The notes: generated from the letters alone by a model not told the origin. A stretch of 64,000 nucleotides of DNA from Immersiella caudata (GCA_030512335.1 JAULSU010000004.1:4216001-4280000), one strand, 5' to 3'. Shown: positions 11,575 through 23,923, counted from the first letter of the stretch. Program-made: numbers and translations.

Positions 11575-13823
11575 ATGGGGTCGCTATTTCTCAGCGATGC
11601 AGAACTGGTAAAGAAGGACGATGACCACAAGCCGAAAGCCTCCGCGATGCGCGCTCCGTTGAGCATCGCTCACGTGCCCCCGCGCAAGCTCTTGAAGCGC
11701 ATCGCGATCGCACTCGTGGCCGGCGTGCTGATCTACCTCTTTATTCACAACATCCCAACCGATGTACCGATACGGGATCGCCGACGGCCAAACTACGTAT
11801 CTGAGCACGTACACGGGCAACCGAAGCCGATGCCGAAGATGCCTCCACACCCGCCCGATTGGAGCAAACCTCTGAAGCCGCCGAAGAAGGGCAAGCCGCC
11901 ACCGAAGGGTCCAGGGGGGGGTATTGCGCCTTCACCATCGAAATTATATGACGGCCCGATACGCTTCGAGAAACTCGCAAACACGCTGCAGGCGATATCT
12001 GACACCAGGGGTGATTATTCGGACAATAAGAATGTCCTTTTTGCGGTGTCCAGCTTGAAGAGCGCGGCATTGCTACTGCCGGTAGCATGCAAAATGGGCG
12101 CGGAGCTGCGGAGCTACGTGCACTTTGCTCTTATGAGTAGGAGTGATATTCCCATCGACCAGCTACGTGAGGTGAACGGGATTGATGATTCCTGCCACCT
12201 CATATTCCATGGTACGTCCGTCTACAATGCCCAGGCATCAGTAAGACACAGTGTTGACTTGGATCAGATGCTCGCCCCAACCATCCAATCACCTCGACTG
12301 AAGACCGTTTCCAAAGAGCTGTCATGCGTGGCTTTTGTGAGTGGCCCTTGGAACGGTTGGCTAGACATAACTCTTGCTTACATTTACAGACCACATCAAC
12401 TCTTATATGCATCCCCAGGCTGTCATGGTTGACTCTTCGGAGAATGAATCGGAATTGTTTTTAGAAGCAGCAAGGGTGCAACTTCGCTCAATGAAGATTC
12501 CATTGATTGAACTGCCATCAAACGGCCCATCGAAGCTTACATGGTTGACCAAGCTTGACAGCGCTTCACTGGCATGTAAGTGCGCTAACAATATGGTACT
12601 GCATCAGGGTACGTTGCTAACCTCATGTACAGCGTGGCACAAGGTGAACATCGAACTTCTTATTCAAGCCGCACCTGGAACTTCAGGCAACTTGGTCCGT
12701 TTACTGAAGTCACTGGTTGCCGCCGACTTCAGCGCATCAGCTATTCCCCATCTGACAATTGAATTACCAAACAAGGTGGACGATGCTACATCGGCTTTTC
12801 TCAAAGACTTTCGCTGGCCTCCCGCCGATGCTTACAATCCAACACACGTCTCACAGCTTACACTCCGGCACCGCATACCGCGTAACAGTTTAACGGAGGA
12901 AGAAAGTTCAGCACGGTTCCTCGAGTCATTTTGGCCTGCAAACCCCCGGTACTCTCACGTCCTTGTCCTATCTCCCCAGGTTGAGCTGTCGCCGTTATTC
13001 TTCCACTGTAAGTCACCTCGCCTTGGGCCAAGTCACTGAATTATGAACTTGTGCTGACCACAACAACTCCGCAGACGTCAAATACTCGGTACTAGAGTAC
13101 ATGCACTCTAACGCAGCTGTCACACAGCAATGGGACTCTCGCCTCTTCGGCATCAGCCTCGACATCCCTTCAACACATGTGGATGCTAGCAAGCCGTTCG
13201 ATCCCCCGACCAAAAAGGGTAGCTCCTCCTCCGATACCTCATCATTCCTCTGGCAGGCCCCCAATAGCAACGCCGTCCTCTACACCGGCCCAAAGTGGGT
13301 TGAACTGCACGCTTTCGTCTCCCACCTCCTCGAATTCCAACAAACCACAGAGAAGAAGCAATCCGCTCTTCCCTCTCTCATCACCAACAAGCTCGTGAGC
13401 AAACGCTACCCATCCTGGCTGGAACACGCCTTGAAGCTCTCCCGTGCGAGAGGGTACTGGACGCTCTATCCCAGCCCACAGACCGCGGGAAAGCTTGCGG
13501 TAGTGCACAACGAGATGTACCGCGCGCCAGAGGAGTACGAAAAGGAGATCAAGCGGGAAGGATCTGTTGATTCTGTCGAACGCACCCTCGCAGCGGGCCC
13601 GCTTCTGGAAAGCTTGCCATCCAGGGGTACCTTGCCTGCGTTTGATGAGATGCCGCTATTGCTCTGGGATGGGAGGACGACGAAGCTGAGGAATTTGGAT
13701 TCGCATGCGGTGGATTATTCCTGGGAGTTTAGGAGAGCGGTAGGAGGATGCGAGAAGCTGATGCCTTCGGAACTGCTGCCGAGGCAATCGGCAAGGGATC
13801 TGTTTTGCGAAAAGGAGGATTAA
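11575..13823 (+). CDS. Type II membrane glycosyltransferase-like protein
   Basis: A 671-residue protein resembling a conserved group in filamentous ascomycetes usually named glycosyltransferase 2; the call is from memory of that group. Five exons fit: 11575-12211, 12268-12336, 12390-12575, 12633-13007 and 13075-13823. A short cytoplasmic tail (SDAELVKKDDDHKPK) is followed by a single membrane anchor at about 42-59, then a Pro/Lys/Gly-rich stem, which is the layout of a Golgi type II enzyme. The lumenal part has the blocks HINSYMHPQAV, then LPHLTIELP-like and LVLSPQVELSPLFFHYVKYSVLEY segments. No simple DxD site can be assigned with confidence. Intron 2 joins the codon before HINSYM. Donor and substrate are unknown. 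Confidence 0.75.
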
Positions 13824-14044
13824 CGATGACGGTGAGGTTCCCGGATGGATCATGAATGATGGAATGTACATTGATGTTGAATGTGGCATGGAGTGGCTGG
13901 CTCTCCCTGTTATGGCTGTATATACAACCCCAGAGTTTCCCTCTCTTGTCAGATAAGGCGGGGGGGGGGGGGGGGAAGCAGGATTAGTTGCGATAATACC
14001 CAGGTCCTTTTTGTTCGCCTTTGAAGGGGACGGGTACTCAGAGG
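13824..14044. other. Convergent gap with G16 tract
   Basis: A short gap between the stop codons of the glycosyltransferase-like gene and the DUF202 gene. It contains an uninterrupted G run (13960-13975). Confidence 0.6.
13960..13975 (+). repeat. Poly-G tract, 16 G
   Basis: Sixteen consecutive G residues, read as given. Such a run could form a quadruplex in DNA or in the 3' end of a read-through transcript, and its length is prone to sequencing error. Confidence 0.8.
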
Positions 14045-14855
14045 TTAGAGGGTGATGGACAAAGAGGAGAAGAAACGCTGCTGGGCGACCTCCATTGCGT
14101 CGGGCCTTTCGTTAAGCTTGTTGATTACGAGGAGAGTGAGGCATGAGGCGACGATACTGAGGGCGACTGTGGCCATGATCTAGAAGGTGTCAATCTATCT
14201 AGACACGTGGAGGGGTGAGTAGTCGTCGGCTTACTGTTTGCGTTTTCCATCCCGTTTGCACAATGGCAGCTCGTCGGCTGTATTTGTTTACTGTTTCTGG
14301 TGGGGGGTGGATGGTCAGTCGGTCGTCTTAGGTCGAGAACAGAGCTCAATAACATACTGATATAATTTGCCATGCCAACGCCGAGACATGCTACGGAGAG
14401 GGCCCAGAAAACAGCGCCTAGGGGCTTGGCCATGCGGAGCTCGATCTCGGTGGCTGTTTTGCGGAGATGAAAGGATAGCGTGATGGCTACGGATACAATT
14501 GCCATGTAGATAGATAGACGGAGGTAAGACAGGAAGGCTGTGTTGGTAAGTTAGAGAATACCCCAAGGGTTATGCATGAGAACGAACTTCGCTCATTGGC
14601 GCAGTGATCCCGGCAGTCGCTGGTCTCATTGTCGAAGATGAGAGGACCGAAGAACGGGGAAAGACAGAAGGCGGAGTTCTCGATTTCTGGTCTGTAAGAA
14701 GGGGGGTTAGTTTCAGGGCTGTAGTCGAGAACGTCAGTGAGGCTGTACTTGTTTATGCCGCCGACCTCGACTGGTCGTAAAAGGGATGTGCAGCACGAGT
14801 TTGAGACGTCCTCTTCGTCCTCGACAAATGTTGGTATTGGCGCCCGCCGTGGCAT
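14045..14855 (-). CDS. DUF202 integral membrane protein
   Basis: A 212-residue membrane protein of the DUF202 family, the same fold as the small Vtc1-type subunit of vacuolar polyphosphate complexes. Four exons fit: 14588-14855, 14358-14537, 14235-14290 and 14045-14179. The hallmark ANERTFLSYLR (family ANERTFLAWLRT) is created exactly by removing the first intron, which strongly supports the model. Three membrane helices follow, in segments AIVSVAITLSF, FWALSVACLGVGMANYI and IMATVALSIVASCLTLLVI. The N-terminal 85 residues are hydrophilic and not conserved in my memory of the family. Function is unknown beyond membrane location. It is divergent from rpa2, 365 bp away. Confidence 0.82.
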
Positions 14856-15220
14856 TGTGTGAATTGTGAGATTTGAGTCTCTAACCTGGGAGATTACTAC
14901 ACAGCAGAACAAGTCCTGTTTATGAGAGATTTTGGCGATGTGTCGCGACAACCATCACGCAATGCCATCCTGCGATGTCATTGTCTTGAGCTCCCATCCC
15001 ACCCTGCTTTGGACCCACTGTCCAACCCCCTAATTGCGGGGATGCTAAGATGGGCCCTGGGCTTAGGTAATACGACCCCCAATTTCGGTGGGTATGGTGG
15101 GGTTCGCGTTGAGTGGTTGCTTCCGTCGCGTCTCCTGCGCGTCTTCCCAATCTTTCGCCCCGCATCACCACCAGCGCCGAGACAACATCTAGAAAGGGAA
15201 GACACACAACAGCAGCAATC
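14856..15220. promoter_or_regulatory. Bidirectional promoter, DUF202 gene / rpa2
   Basis: 365 bp between divergent starts. No specific element is assigned. Confidence 0.45.
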
Positions 15221-16169
15221 ATGTGTATGTTATCTCTTGAAGCTAAATCAATGTGTCAGTTTACTTACTTTCCCCAGCAGCCTACGGAGGCTATTCGAAA
15301 ACATCATATGGCGCCCAAGGCGGCGACGACGGAGGCGGCTTCATGGGCGGCAGCACCCAACAAGGCAGCCAAGGCGGCGGCTCCAAGGTAATCATCCTTC
15401 CACCTCCCCTACCCGGATTTTGTCGCTGACTGAAACCTCAAAGTTCGCAGATGACACCCTCCGCCCCGTAACTATTAAACAGCTCGTCGAATCCGACGAA
15501 CCCTACCCCGGCGCTGGCCTCGCCGTCGACGGCATCCCCGTGACCCAAGTAACCCTCATCGGCCAAGTTCGCAGCGTCAAGCCCCAAGCAACAAATGTCA
15601 CGTATCAAATCGATGACGGCACGGGAGTAATCGACGTCAAGAAGTGGGTTGACGCCGAGCGCGCCGACAGCGGCGCCACCGCCCAGTTCGCACCCGACAC
15701 ATACGTCCGCGTGTTCGGGCGGCTGACACAGTTCAGCGGCAAGAAACATGTGGGAGCGCACTTCATCCGCACGATTGAGGATTTCAACGAGGTCAACTAT
15801 CACCTCTTGGACGCGACGTACGTACATCTGTACCTGACGAAGGGGGCCGCTGGTGGGGGGGGTGGCGGCGGCGGTGGTGTTGGCGGAGATGCCGCAGGGG
15901 ACGGAATGTTTGTGGATGGTGGAAACGGTGCCGCTCGTCAAAGTGCCGGTGGGCCCGCCAGGCTCAAGATGTGCGGGCGGAACGCACAGTCGCTGTTCGC
16001 CTACATGCAGCGTATGGCAGCTGGTGATGAAGGCTGCAACATTCACGCCATCTCGCAAGGCATGGGTATGTCAACGAGGGATGTTATGGCCGCAGCGGAT
16101 GAGTTGCTCGGACATGGGATGATCTACACAACCCTGGATGACGAGACGTGGGCTGTGCTTGATTATTAA
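15221..16169 (+). CDS. rpa2: Replication protein A 32-kDa subunit (RPA2)
   Basis: Middle subunit of the single-stranded-DNA-binding heterotrimer RPA, acting in replication, repair and recombination. Exons 15221-15224, 15278-15387 and 15444-16169 give 279 residues. The first coding exon is only four bases (ATG plus T), and splicing yields MSAYGGYSKTSYG. The N-terminus is Gly/Ser-rich, the phosphorylated region in the family. The OB fold runs from about residue 40, with LRPVTIKQL, VTLIGQVRSV, TYQIDDGTGVIDVKKW and VRVFGRL. After a Gly-rich linker (nine Gly in a row) there is a C-terminal winged helix ending in GHGMIYTTLDDETWAVLDY, which in this family contacts repair proteins. Confidence 0.93.
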
Positions 16170-16727
16170 TCGAGTTACCATTCTGGTGCTTGCTTGTGTG
16201 TTGAAAAGGCTGGTTTTGGGATGGGAATCATTGCGCCGGTTGTTTTGATTTACGGCAACGAGGACATGAGCTGGGATGGGCGGTATCCGCCCATTGCCAT
16301 GGAGATGAATGATTGACTATGGCAAGATGGTGCGTAGGGCTAGTGTCTGTGATACCTAATGTCTTTCGAAGAAACTACGGGATAGAGCAGGGGGGAAAAC
16401 AACTGAGCCAGAGAGCTGGGAAGAAAACCAAGAGTATTTCACATGTTGAATGTGGGAGACAAGTAGCCATTACCAGTGTCGAGTTGATCGACGAGACACA
16501 GCAACATTCAACAGTGCAAAAAAAAACACAAGCACACAAGAAACTTAACCACCTCAGAAAGAGCAGACGCTTCCCTATATGCAAAACGAATGACGTAAGA
16601 GCCAAGTTCCAAACAATCCAAGAAATCATTCCAAAGACCCAACCAAAAAAAAAAAAAAAAAAGAAAAAAGAAAGGGGGGCCATCGCAGCTATGCTCTAAA
16701 ACAAAAACGACACCAACTACAGGACGC
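16170..16727. other. Convergent gap between rpa2 and GNAT gene
   Basis: 558 bp between two stop codons, containing an A18 run at 16645-16662. A 128-codon frame here has low-complexity composition and is not credible. Confidence 0.5.
16645..16662 (+). repeat. Poly-A tract, 18 A
   Basis: Eighteen consecutive A residues followed by an A-rich stretch, in the shared 3' region of two converging genes. On the minus strand it is a T run just beyond the GNAT stop codon. It is probably a simple mononucleotide repeat. Confidence 0.75.
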
Positions 16728-17720
16728 CTAGCCGATCTTGGTATTCACGTGGAACGGCGCCAAACCCAATCCCTTCATCCCCATTCCAACCACCAGCCTT
16801 CCCCCACTCGGCTTGCTCTTCCTACCCGCACCAGGCTCCCTAACCATAATCGACACTACCAAATGTCAGCCCAGCCAAACTCACAACGACAGCCAGTAAG
16901 AAAAATGGGGTTAAGCAAAACACTCACATCTAACCGGCGTCTTACCCCTCTCCAGAAAGATATCCCTCTGCACCTCAAACCCATACTTCGCATAATACTG
17001 GTTATTTACCAGCGAGCTCGACTCGAGATACATCGGTCGATGTTCCGCATCGGCCCTCCGGATCCCATCCTCGACCAACCGCTTCGCATAACCCCTCCCC
17101 TGACTATTCGGCTTCGTCCCCAAGAACACCAAGTACCACGCCTCGTGATCTCTATCCCCGAGTACCTGTGCTTTGGTATCATGGAGGAGCGGCAGCACCT
17201 CGTCAAAGTAGCGCTTACGCCCCTCTGCCGACAGTGTGAAGTACAGCCGCCACATGCCGCTGCGCAGGAGCGTAACCCATCCATCTAGGTCCTTTCCTGG
17301 GGGAAGCCTGGCTGGGGGGAAAGGAGGTGTGGGTTAGCTTCTCCTATTTCGGATTGACATATGATTTTGGGATGGGGAACGAAAAAGAAGAATAAGGGAG
17401 TTTTACCAAAGCGCGACGCTGTCATAGTCTGGTCCTGTGCAGGTGACCAATCCGCTAAGACAGTGGGATGCTACAGCATACGTCATGATGTCGACGTGGA
17501 GCTTCCACTTGTCTTCGGGGGAGATGGACACGCCGTCCGAAACGTCGCCCGGGTCGACAAGGTACTGGGCGTATTCGTCGGCGGCGAATGCGTGGGCCAA
17601 CGTCAAGGCGGCCTCGCGACACTCGCTCATGCCGAGGACGCGAACACTTTCTTCCCATCTGGGCGGGACGAGAGAGCGCTTGAGCTCGATGACGACGTTA
17701 CTATTACTAGTAGTCTCCAT
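16728..17720 (-). CDS. GNAT-family N-acetyltransferase
   Basis: A 273-residue GCN5-related acetyltransferase, transferring acetyl from acetyl-CoA to an unknown amine. Exons 17407-17720, 16928-17307 and 16728-16855 fit in frame. The acceptor of intron 1 was chosen because it gives W-LPPGKDLDGW. The acetyl-CoA loop is visible as PNSQGRGYAKRLVEDG (motif A, Q/R-x-x-G-x-G/A), preceded by the strand AWYLVFLGT and followed by a strand and helix around MYLESSSLVNNQYYAKYGF, a typical GNAT C-terminal half. The start was placed at METTSNSN; a methionine 34 codons upstream is possible. The substrate cannot be told from sequence. Confidence 0.78.
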
Positions 17721-19481
17721 GCTGGGCAGTCGTGTTTGCCTAGACGGCGGCAACGACTGGCTCCTGGTTCCGTGTAAACAAATGGGCTGACAAGCAGAAA
17801 CATGAGAGCAGACAGACTTCAAATACTTGATAAATTCTGTATGCTATCACCCGTATGGACTTTGGAGAGTTGCGATCTCGAAACGGGCATGAACCTCGAG
17901 GGGTGGCGTAAGCAATTGAGGGCGGCGCGAAGGTCAGAAGACATCAATAACGTTCTTTCGCGGAACGATTCCGACTTATACGGTCTGGGTCTGGTAGAGT
18001 ACAGAGTGCTGCTTGGCTTGGCAAGGACAAGCGTTTCACGCAAGAGATGCAGCAGAGGATAGTGGAGAGAGTTGACTAAGTTTTGAGTGTGAAGTGGAGA
18101 GAGAGAGAGCGAGTCTTCTACTGGCAAGGGTAACACGATAGGTGCCCTTGGAGAGAGATGACCCCCAGAATGGGGGACTGAAAGATCTGATGCCTGAAAG
18201 ATGTTATCTCAGCCGGGTGTGGTGGTTTGCTAGATTGTGAAGGAGAGGAGAACCAAAGAACCGGTGGCAGGACGGTCGCTTCGATATGTACCCGACACTG
18301 GCTAGCCAAGTTTCTGTCGCAAGGGGACCTGACTGGCCATGTCTTAGATGGAATGAGACAGGGATGGAGGGGCGGGCGGAAACCCGAGGCAGACAGCGGG
18401 AGGCGGAAACGGAGCCAAGGGAGTGGTTGGAAGTGTTACAGGCTGCTAGTTGGACGCTGACGATAGGGACAAGAGCGCACTTGCACTGCAGCGCGGTCTC
18501 AACTGATTGCCTGCCTGCTTGTCGGACGCCGGATGGATGCCGTGGGACGGCGTGCCAAGCCGCGAGCACCGGTCCTGTGTCTGTGCCGGCCGGACAACGG
18601 GGCTGCGGCGTGTTGATTGGACCCCAGCAACTGCGGGCAGACGGATGGGGGACACCTCAGGGAGCGTGCCAGTTTGGGTGGGGGGCGGTTGTTCATCCTT
18701 CCACTGTGCCAGCTTCCGCGGTTGAGCGACAAGAAACAGCCCAGATGCAACGTGGGGAGGAGAAGGGTAGTCGGGAAAGGCGGCCAGTGGTGGCGCTACA
18801 AGTGCATTGCGCTCGTGCGTGCGGCTAACTCCCCCGTACATCAGCCAAACCGCAGTTGGCCAGTTGCGTGACACACGAGATGCTGGGGAACGGTGTTGAG
18901 CGTCCTCTCTCCGTCCGCTCCGCCGGCCATTGGGGCCATCGCCGCCGACGATCCATTCACAATCCGGCTTGGACACACCCCGGAACCCCTGCCATCGTCA
19001 GGTGATGCAGCCATTGGCGCCCTCGTTGGCAATCAGCGCCCTGGTTGACGACGCACTCCTATCGAGATAAGGAATTGACGCCCGCCGAGCTCGCATACGG
19101 AGGTGGGTTGGGTGTTTGTCATAACGCATGGATATCTTGCCTGTTGCTGTGCTACACATCCCATTGGAGCTGCAACCATGTTGCCAATGTGCACTTTCTC
19201 CCCTCTATTTTCGCGTATTCCTGCCTTGCCTTCAAGACTGTCCGACCAATGCTGCTACCGGCGTGATGCAGGCGACTGAAAAGAGAAAAGAAGCAGCTCT
19301 TTACATGGCGTCCTTCTCGTCGCCGCATAGACGCGGATATCGGTGGTTGAGAGGGATGGTCATGTTCCCACCAAATTGCTCTAACTGCATTCCGCAACCC
19401 CACTGACCCCCGCCGGATTGGATTGCTCGGCGAGGCTGGCTGCGCATGTCTCAACCCTTCGGCACCGGTCTTTGCTACTCG
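17721..19481. other. Gene-poor 1.8-kb region
   Basis: It lies upstream of the GNAT gene and downstream of the IDI gene, both on the minus strand. Overlapping open frames of up to 180 codons exist on both strands, but their translations are Arg/Gly/Pro/Cys-rich, lack known motifs and look like chance openings in GC-rich DNA. No gene is called. Confidence 0.5.
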
Positions 19482-20372
19482 TCAGAGCATGCGGCGGATC
19501 TCCTGCTCATTCTTGTACTTGTCCAGCCCCGAATCGAGGTGCGACCACCACTCGAAGAGCATCGAGTTGCAGATCAACTTGAACCAGGGTGTGAACTTGA
19601 GAGTGGGGTCCTCGAAGAGTTGCTTCAACTTCTCAGCCGACACATATTGCGTGGCCTGCACCTCGTTCAGATTGGGCTCTAGGTCGACGTTGGCCTTGAT
19701 GAAGAGGATATAATCGACTAACAGTAGTCAGCGAATCGACACGCCAAACACAGGGCCCACGGCTGCTCACTCTCATGCTCGCCCCACTTCCCGTCGCTCG
19801 GCGCCTTGTAGTGGATGCGTGTCAAAAAGTGGAAGTCCTTCAGAGGAACCTGCTCCGGCTTAATACCCAGCTCGTGTTCTAGTTTTCGTCGTGCGGCATT
19901 CTTAACGCCGAGAATCGACTCGGGGAGTGTTGCGCCCGTCTCCGTGGACACGCTGAGGGGGTGAGAGCAACAGGTGTTGGTCCACATGTCGGGGAAGGTA
20001 ATCTTCTCGGTGGCGCGCTGCTGGAGGAGGAGCTCGTTCTTGTCGTTGAACAGGAAGACAGAGAAAGCCCGGTGGAGGAGCCCCTTGTCGATGTTCGTCA
20101 TCAGGTGGCCTGCACAGGAGCTGTTGTTAGCCCCTGGATTCCTTAGACAGGCATGACAGGCGGAACTCACAAAGCTTCTTGCTGGCGGTGCCAATCGGCT
20201 TGTCGTCCTCGTCGGTGACGATGCAGACCTCGTCCATCAGGCGAATCTGCTCCTCATCATGACCTTCGAGCGCATCGCCGCTGGTGTCGATGTCAGGAAA
20301 GAGGCGCAAGATGGTCTCGGCCGTGATGGGCACCGAAGTGCGGGTCTCGGTGACCGTAGTAGTGGTAGACAT
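19482..20372 (-). CDS. idi1: Isopentenyl-diphosphate delta-isomerase (type I)
   Basis: It interconverts isopentenyl and dimethylallyl diphosphate, the step that feeds prenyl chains into ergosterol, carotenoid, ubiquinone and protein prenylation pathways. Exons 20171-20372, 19771-20109 and 19482-19717 give 258 residues, as usual for the family. The Nudix-type core shows LLHRAFSVFLFN, then TNTCCSHPL with the catalytic Cys at about 115, and the metal-binding helix ARRKLEHELGI with its Glu. The C-terminal block NEVQATQYV ... FTPWFKLI ... HLDSGLDKYKNEQEI is also typical. No organelle signal is obvious, so a cytosolic or peroxisomal site is likely. Confidence 0.96.
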
Positions 20373-21070
20373 GATGTCGAGATTTGGCTGCAATCCTAGG
20401 CAAAGGATCAAGTCGCTTGTCGTCGACACCGGCAAAGAGTTTGTTTGTTTCCGCCAGGGCGAGAAAGGCGGGGCTGGGCTTTGGGCCAAACGGTGAATGA
20501 ACTAACGAAATTACACGCACTGGCGTCTTATCGATAGAGGGGTCAATTCCTTTGTTGGAATAGGCTGGCCAAAATGTTGGGACCCAGCCTGGATGGCATT
20601 GGCAGCACGGGCCAAGCGCCGAGCCTGCCCCTGAATCCGTAGCGGGGGCGGAAACTACCGAGCTCTTACTTTTACGTACCACCATCTTATCTGACGGCAC
20701 TTACACACAGCGACTCCCACATTCGGAGCACGGCCTCTGGATTGACGAATGGCAGAGGCAAGCATATATTTGGGCTGTTACTACTAAGCTGCCAACTTGG
20801 CACTCGCGGTTATGCTTCTCAAAGACTGACGTTATTGCCGCATTTCTCCGGCGCTCCAGGGCACCCAAACCGATTATGCACCCCTCAAATGATCAAAAAT
20901 AGATGCTTGACGACGCACAACCCTTCCGCGCGCATCATGATACCGGTGTATGTATTCCCAATGTCTCTCCAAGATCACCCCTAGATCATCCAAGTATCTG
21001 TACCTATTGTGCCTGGACCCTGTACCTTTTTTTCGTTTATTCTGAACCCTCAACAACTGGCGTTCTCATC
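20373..21070. other. Promoter region of idi1 / 3' side of MATE gene
   Basis: 698 bp between two minus-strand genes. It should contain the idi1 promoter. I see no gene and no clear repeat. Confidence 0.5.
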
Positions 21071-23173
21071 TCAGCCAGATGTATTCCTTGCCTCGGCCTC
21101 TTTCACGATTAGATTCCAATCCGACAACCAGATAAAAACGTATTCGACAATTGCGACCCTGCCAACCAGTCAGCGCTCGGACTCTCACCCTCGAGCAGGG
21201 CAATAGTCAGTCGAGGAAGAACTCACAAGCATAACCCGATGGTAACGCCAAACCATAACCCCTTCAGCTCCCAGCCCAATCCAAACGCAAACCCAAACGA
21301 AATGGGCACCGCAACAAGATAGTAAATCGCCAGGTTCGCATATCCGCCAAACTCCTGACGCCCAATACCGCGCAGCAACCCGTGCGACACAGCTGCCATG
21401 CCATCAAACAACTGCATGACCGCCACGATGGGCAGCACCTCCGCAACCAGGGCAATAACCTCTGCATCATTCGTAAATAGGATTGGAATCTGGTATCGAA
21501 ATACCCAGAGCAACGTGACGTTAAATGCCCCGATGAGGACTCCTCCCGCAACAGTCTACTGTCGTGTTAGCAATCTCCATGCGTAGCACCCCCTCGAGCC
21601 GGCATCTCCAGGATATACTCACCACCTTAGCGCTCGTCTTGGCCGCATCGACCAGCTTCGCGCCAATCAAATTTGCAACTCTCGTCGAGCCTGCGATGGA
21701 CATCGGGAACGGAAGTTGGAAAGTCGTCGCCGCCACGGTCATGATAATACTCTGTGCCGCCAGCGTAGCAACGCCCAGCCTTCCACACGCCAGCGTCAAT
21801 ATCTCAAAGGCCAGCCACTCAGCAACAACCATCACCATTCCAGGTAACGCCAGCCTGATCATCGGCCCCCAGTTGCGGAATGCCGCCCGCCGGAAACCAC
21901 CCCAGGCCTCAGAACCTTCAATCTTCCAGACGTACAGGAATAAGAGAGTTGGCAGCATGTTTTGAGTGAGAATCACAGCGAGAGGAGCTCCTTTGAAACC
22001 CCATTCGAGGTACCACACGAAGAACCAGGAGAGAAAGATGTTTGTCGGTGCCGCCACAAGCAAGACGTATGTTGTTGCGTGGAATAGACCTTGGGCCTGA
22101 ACGAAGCGTTTCCCCGCTTCGAAGATCATGTTCGCCGGAACGCCGAAAAGCATGATTTTGAGGTACGTTGACGCCAACGCAGCGCTGGGGGCTTGGATAC
22201 CGACTGAGAGGAGGATAGCTTCAGAGTTAAGCCAAATTGCGCTGATGGGGGCTATCAGTAATAGGAGGAAGTAGACCATGCGCTGCATTTGCAGTCCTAC
22301 GAGCTTCTTGTGCCCGGAGCCGTAGGCTTGCGCGCACAGTGTGTCAAGGCTGGTGGCGAGACCTTGGACAGGGGCGTTGCAGGTGATGGTGGCAGTCATG
22401 GAAGCGAGAGATACAGCGCCGAGCTCGAGGGTCCCGAGACGGCCGACCGCGAAGATGGATGTCACTTGAAGGGAGTACTGCAGGACGAAGGTGACGATCA
22501 AGGACCGGGAGTAGACGGCGATGGTCTTCGCTTCGCGCTGCCAGGTGGTCTTGATCTGGCCTGCGGCGACGGCGGCTTCCCATTGGGAGTTGAGGTGCTC
22601 ATGTTGATGGGTGTTGGCGTTGTCAGGGGCACCGGGGCGGCCACGGTCCTCGGCAAGGAGGGCGGTGGTTTCCGTGACAGGATCCTCCTCGTCGGCTTCA
22701 CGGCGTGGGACCTTGGTGCTGAAGAGGCGCTTGTAGAGGATGGAGATGGGTCCGCGAGGCTGCTTGGAGAGGTAGTGTTTAGGAGGGAGGATGTGGTTGT
22801 CACGGAGGAGGGAGCGTTCGGCCTCGCGACTTCGGGCCCTCTCTGCGTGGCTCAGGACAGTCTGTTCGTTCAAACCTGCCGGACCGAGACTGAGCGCAGG
22901 GCGCGTCGTGCCGAAGGCGATGCCGCTAGGCCGACGATATAACGTCGGGCCGGGGGTGTCATCGCTGGTCTCAGATCCCTCGGCATCATCAATGTCGTTG
23001 GCGTTGGTGTCGTCGTCAACATCCGGGCAGGCTTCCAGGTCACGGGCGAGAACCTCGTTGGCCAGCGGAGACGAGGAGCGGAAGGAAGTGCTGAATGGAT
23101 GCGAGAAATCCCCAGCGGTCGGCCTCTTGTTGGGGATCGGCAGGGTCCCGCTCCCGCCGCCCAGAGATGCCAT
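21071..23173 (-). CDS. MATE-family multidrug/metabolite efflux transporter
   Basis: A 655-residue MATE transporter, expected to export organic cations or metabolites by H+ or Na+ exchange, related to the yeast Erc1/YDR338C group. Exons 21623-23173, 21227-21555 and 21071-21158 fit in frame, and the third exon adds a last helix and tail (VAIVEYVFIWLSDW). The first ~220 residues form a hydrophilic, acidic cytosolic leader with an ALLAE-type motif. The twelve-helix core then shows LGAVSLASMTATIT, ATSLDTLCAQAYGSG (a signature of fungal MATEs), KRFVQAQG and AGSTRVANLIGAK. The start was placed at MASLGGG; the frame is open upstream but has no ATG. The substrate is unknown. No biosynthetic cluster surrounds it. 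Confidence 0.92.
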
Positions 23174-23923
23174 CTGCAGTGGAAGAGACCGGATGAACCT
23201 GCGGGTCCCGATTGTTTGACTGCTGATGCTGCTGCTCCCCGACTGCTGCTGCGTTGGCGTTGATTGTGGGTTCAACGGCACACGTGGCGTATGCGAGATG
23301 GAAAGCTAGAAAAGACAAAGGTATGGGCTTCCCAATGAACCATTCACAACATCGGTAGGCCGTTTGACCTTGCAGTAGCAACGGAAGAAGAAAAAAAAGC
23401 TGGTGTTTGTGTACTTTCGACTCTCACACCAGCCAATGTGGCGCCCGTTCCCCGGACCCCTTTCTCCAATCAATGTCGGAAAGTGTGGAGAAAAAGAGAG
23501 CAGAGCGATACGCCCGAGCCAAAATGAAGGGGTCAAGATAAAATTCTCTTATCTTATGACAGGTCTGTAAACAATTACGCCTTTCCGAGCTGCGGGTGTG
23601 GGGTTTTCCTACCTACCACTGTGCTGCAGCATTTGCATAGTTTTATGCCTAGACGAGTGTAGGTGGGTAATGTACCTAGGTGATTCCCCACAGCGGGGCC
23701 AAGCCCGCCCTTCCGTGTGCGGGTCACCCGATCCGGTGCCGATATAGGAGCGGGGAGCGGAAGGGGGGCGGGTGGTGCTTACAGATGATATGAAGGGGAG
23801 GGAAATATTAAGGTACTGCGAGTGCTTTGGGGGCGAATGGGTAGGCTGTTTGTCTTACGTGGCGATACAAACGGTGTTGCTGCTGCTTTTCTGGGTTGAT
23901 GATCTATCGGGGGAAGTACCCGG

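Noticed and set aside
18286..18976. Overlapping 180- and 176-codon frames on both strands
   Set aside because: The two strands are open together, composition is Arg/Gly/Cys/Pro-biased, and no domain or intron pattern supports either.
22289..22942. 217-codon plus-strand frame inside the MATE gene
   Set aside because: It is antisense to the conserved transporter exon and is explained by GC-rich codon use there.
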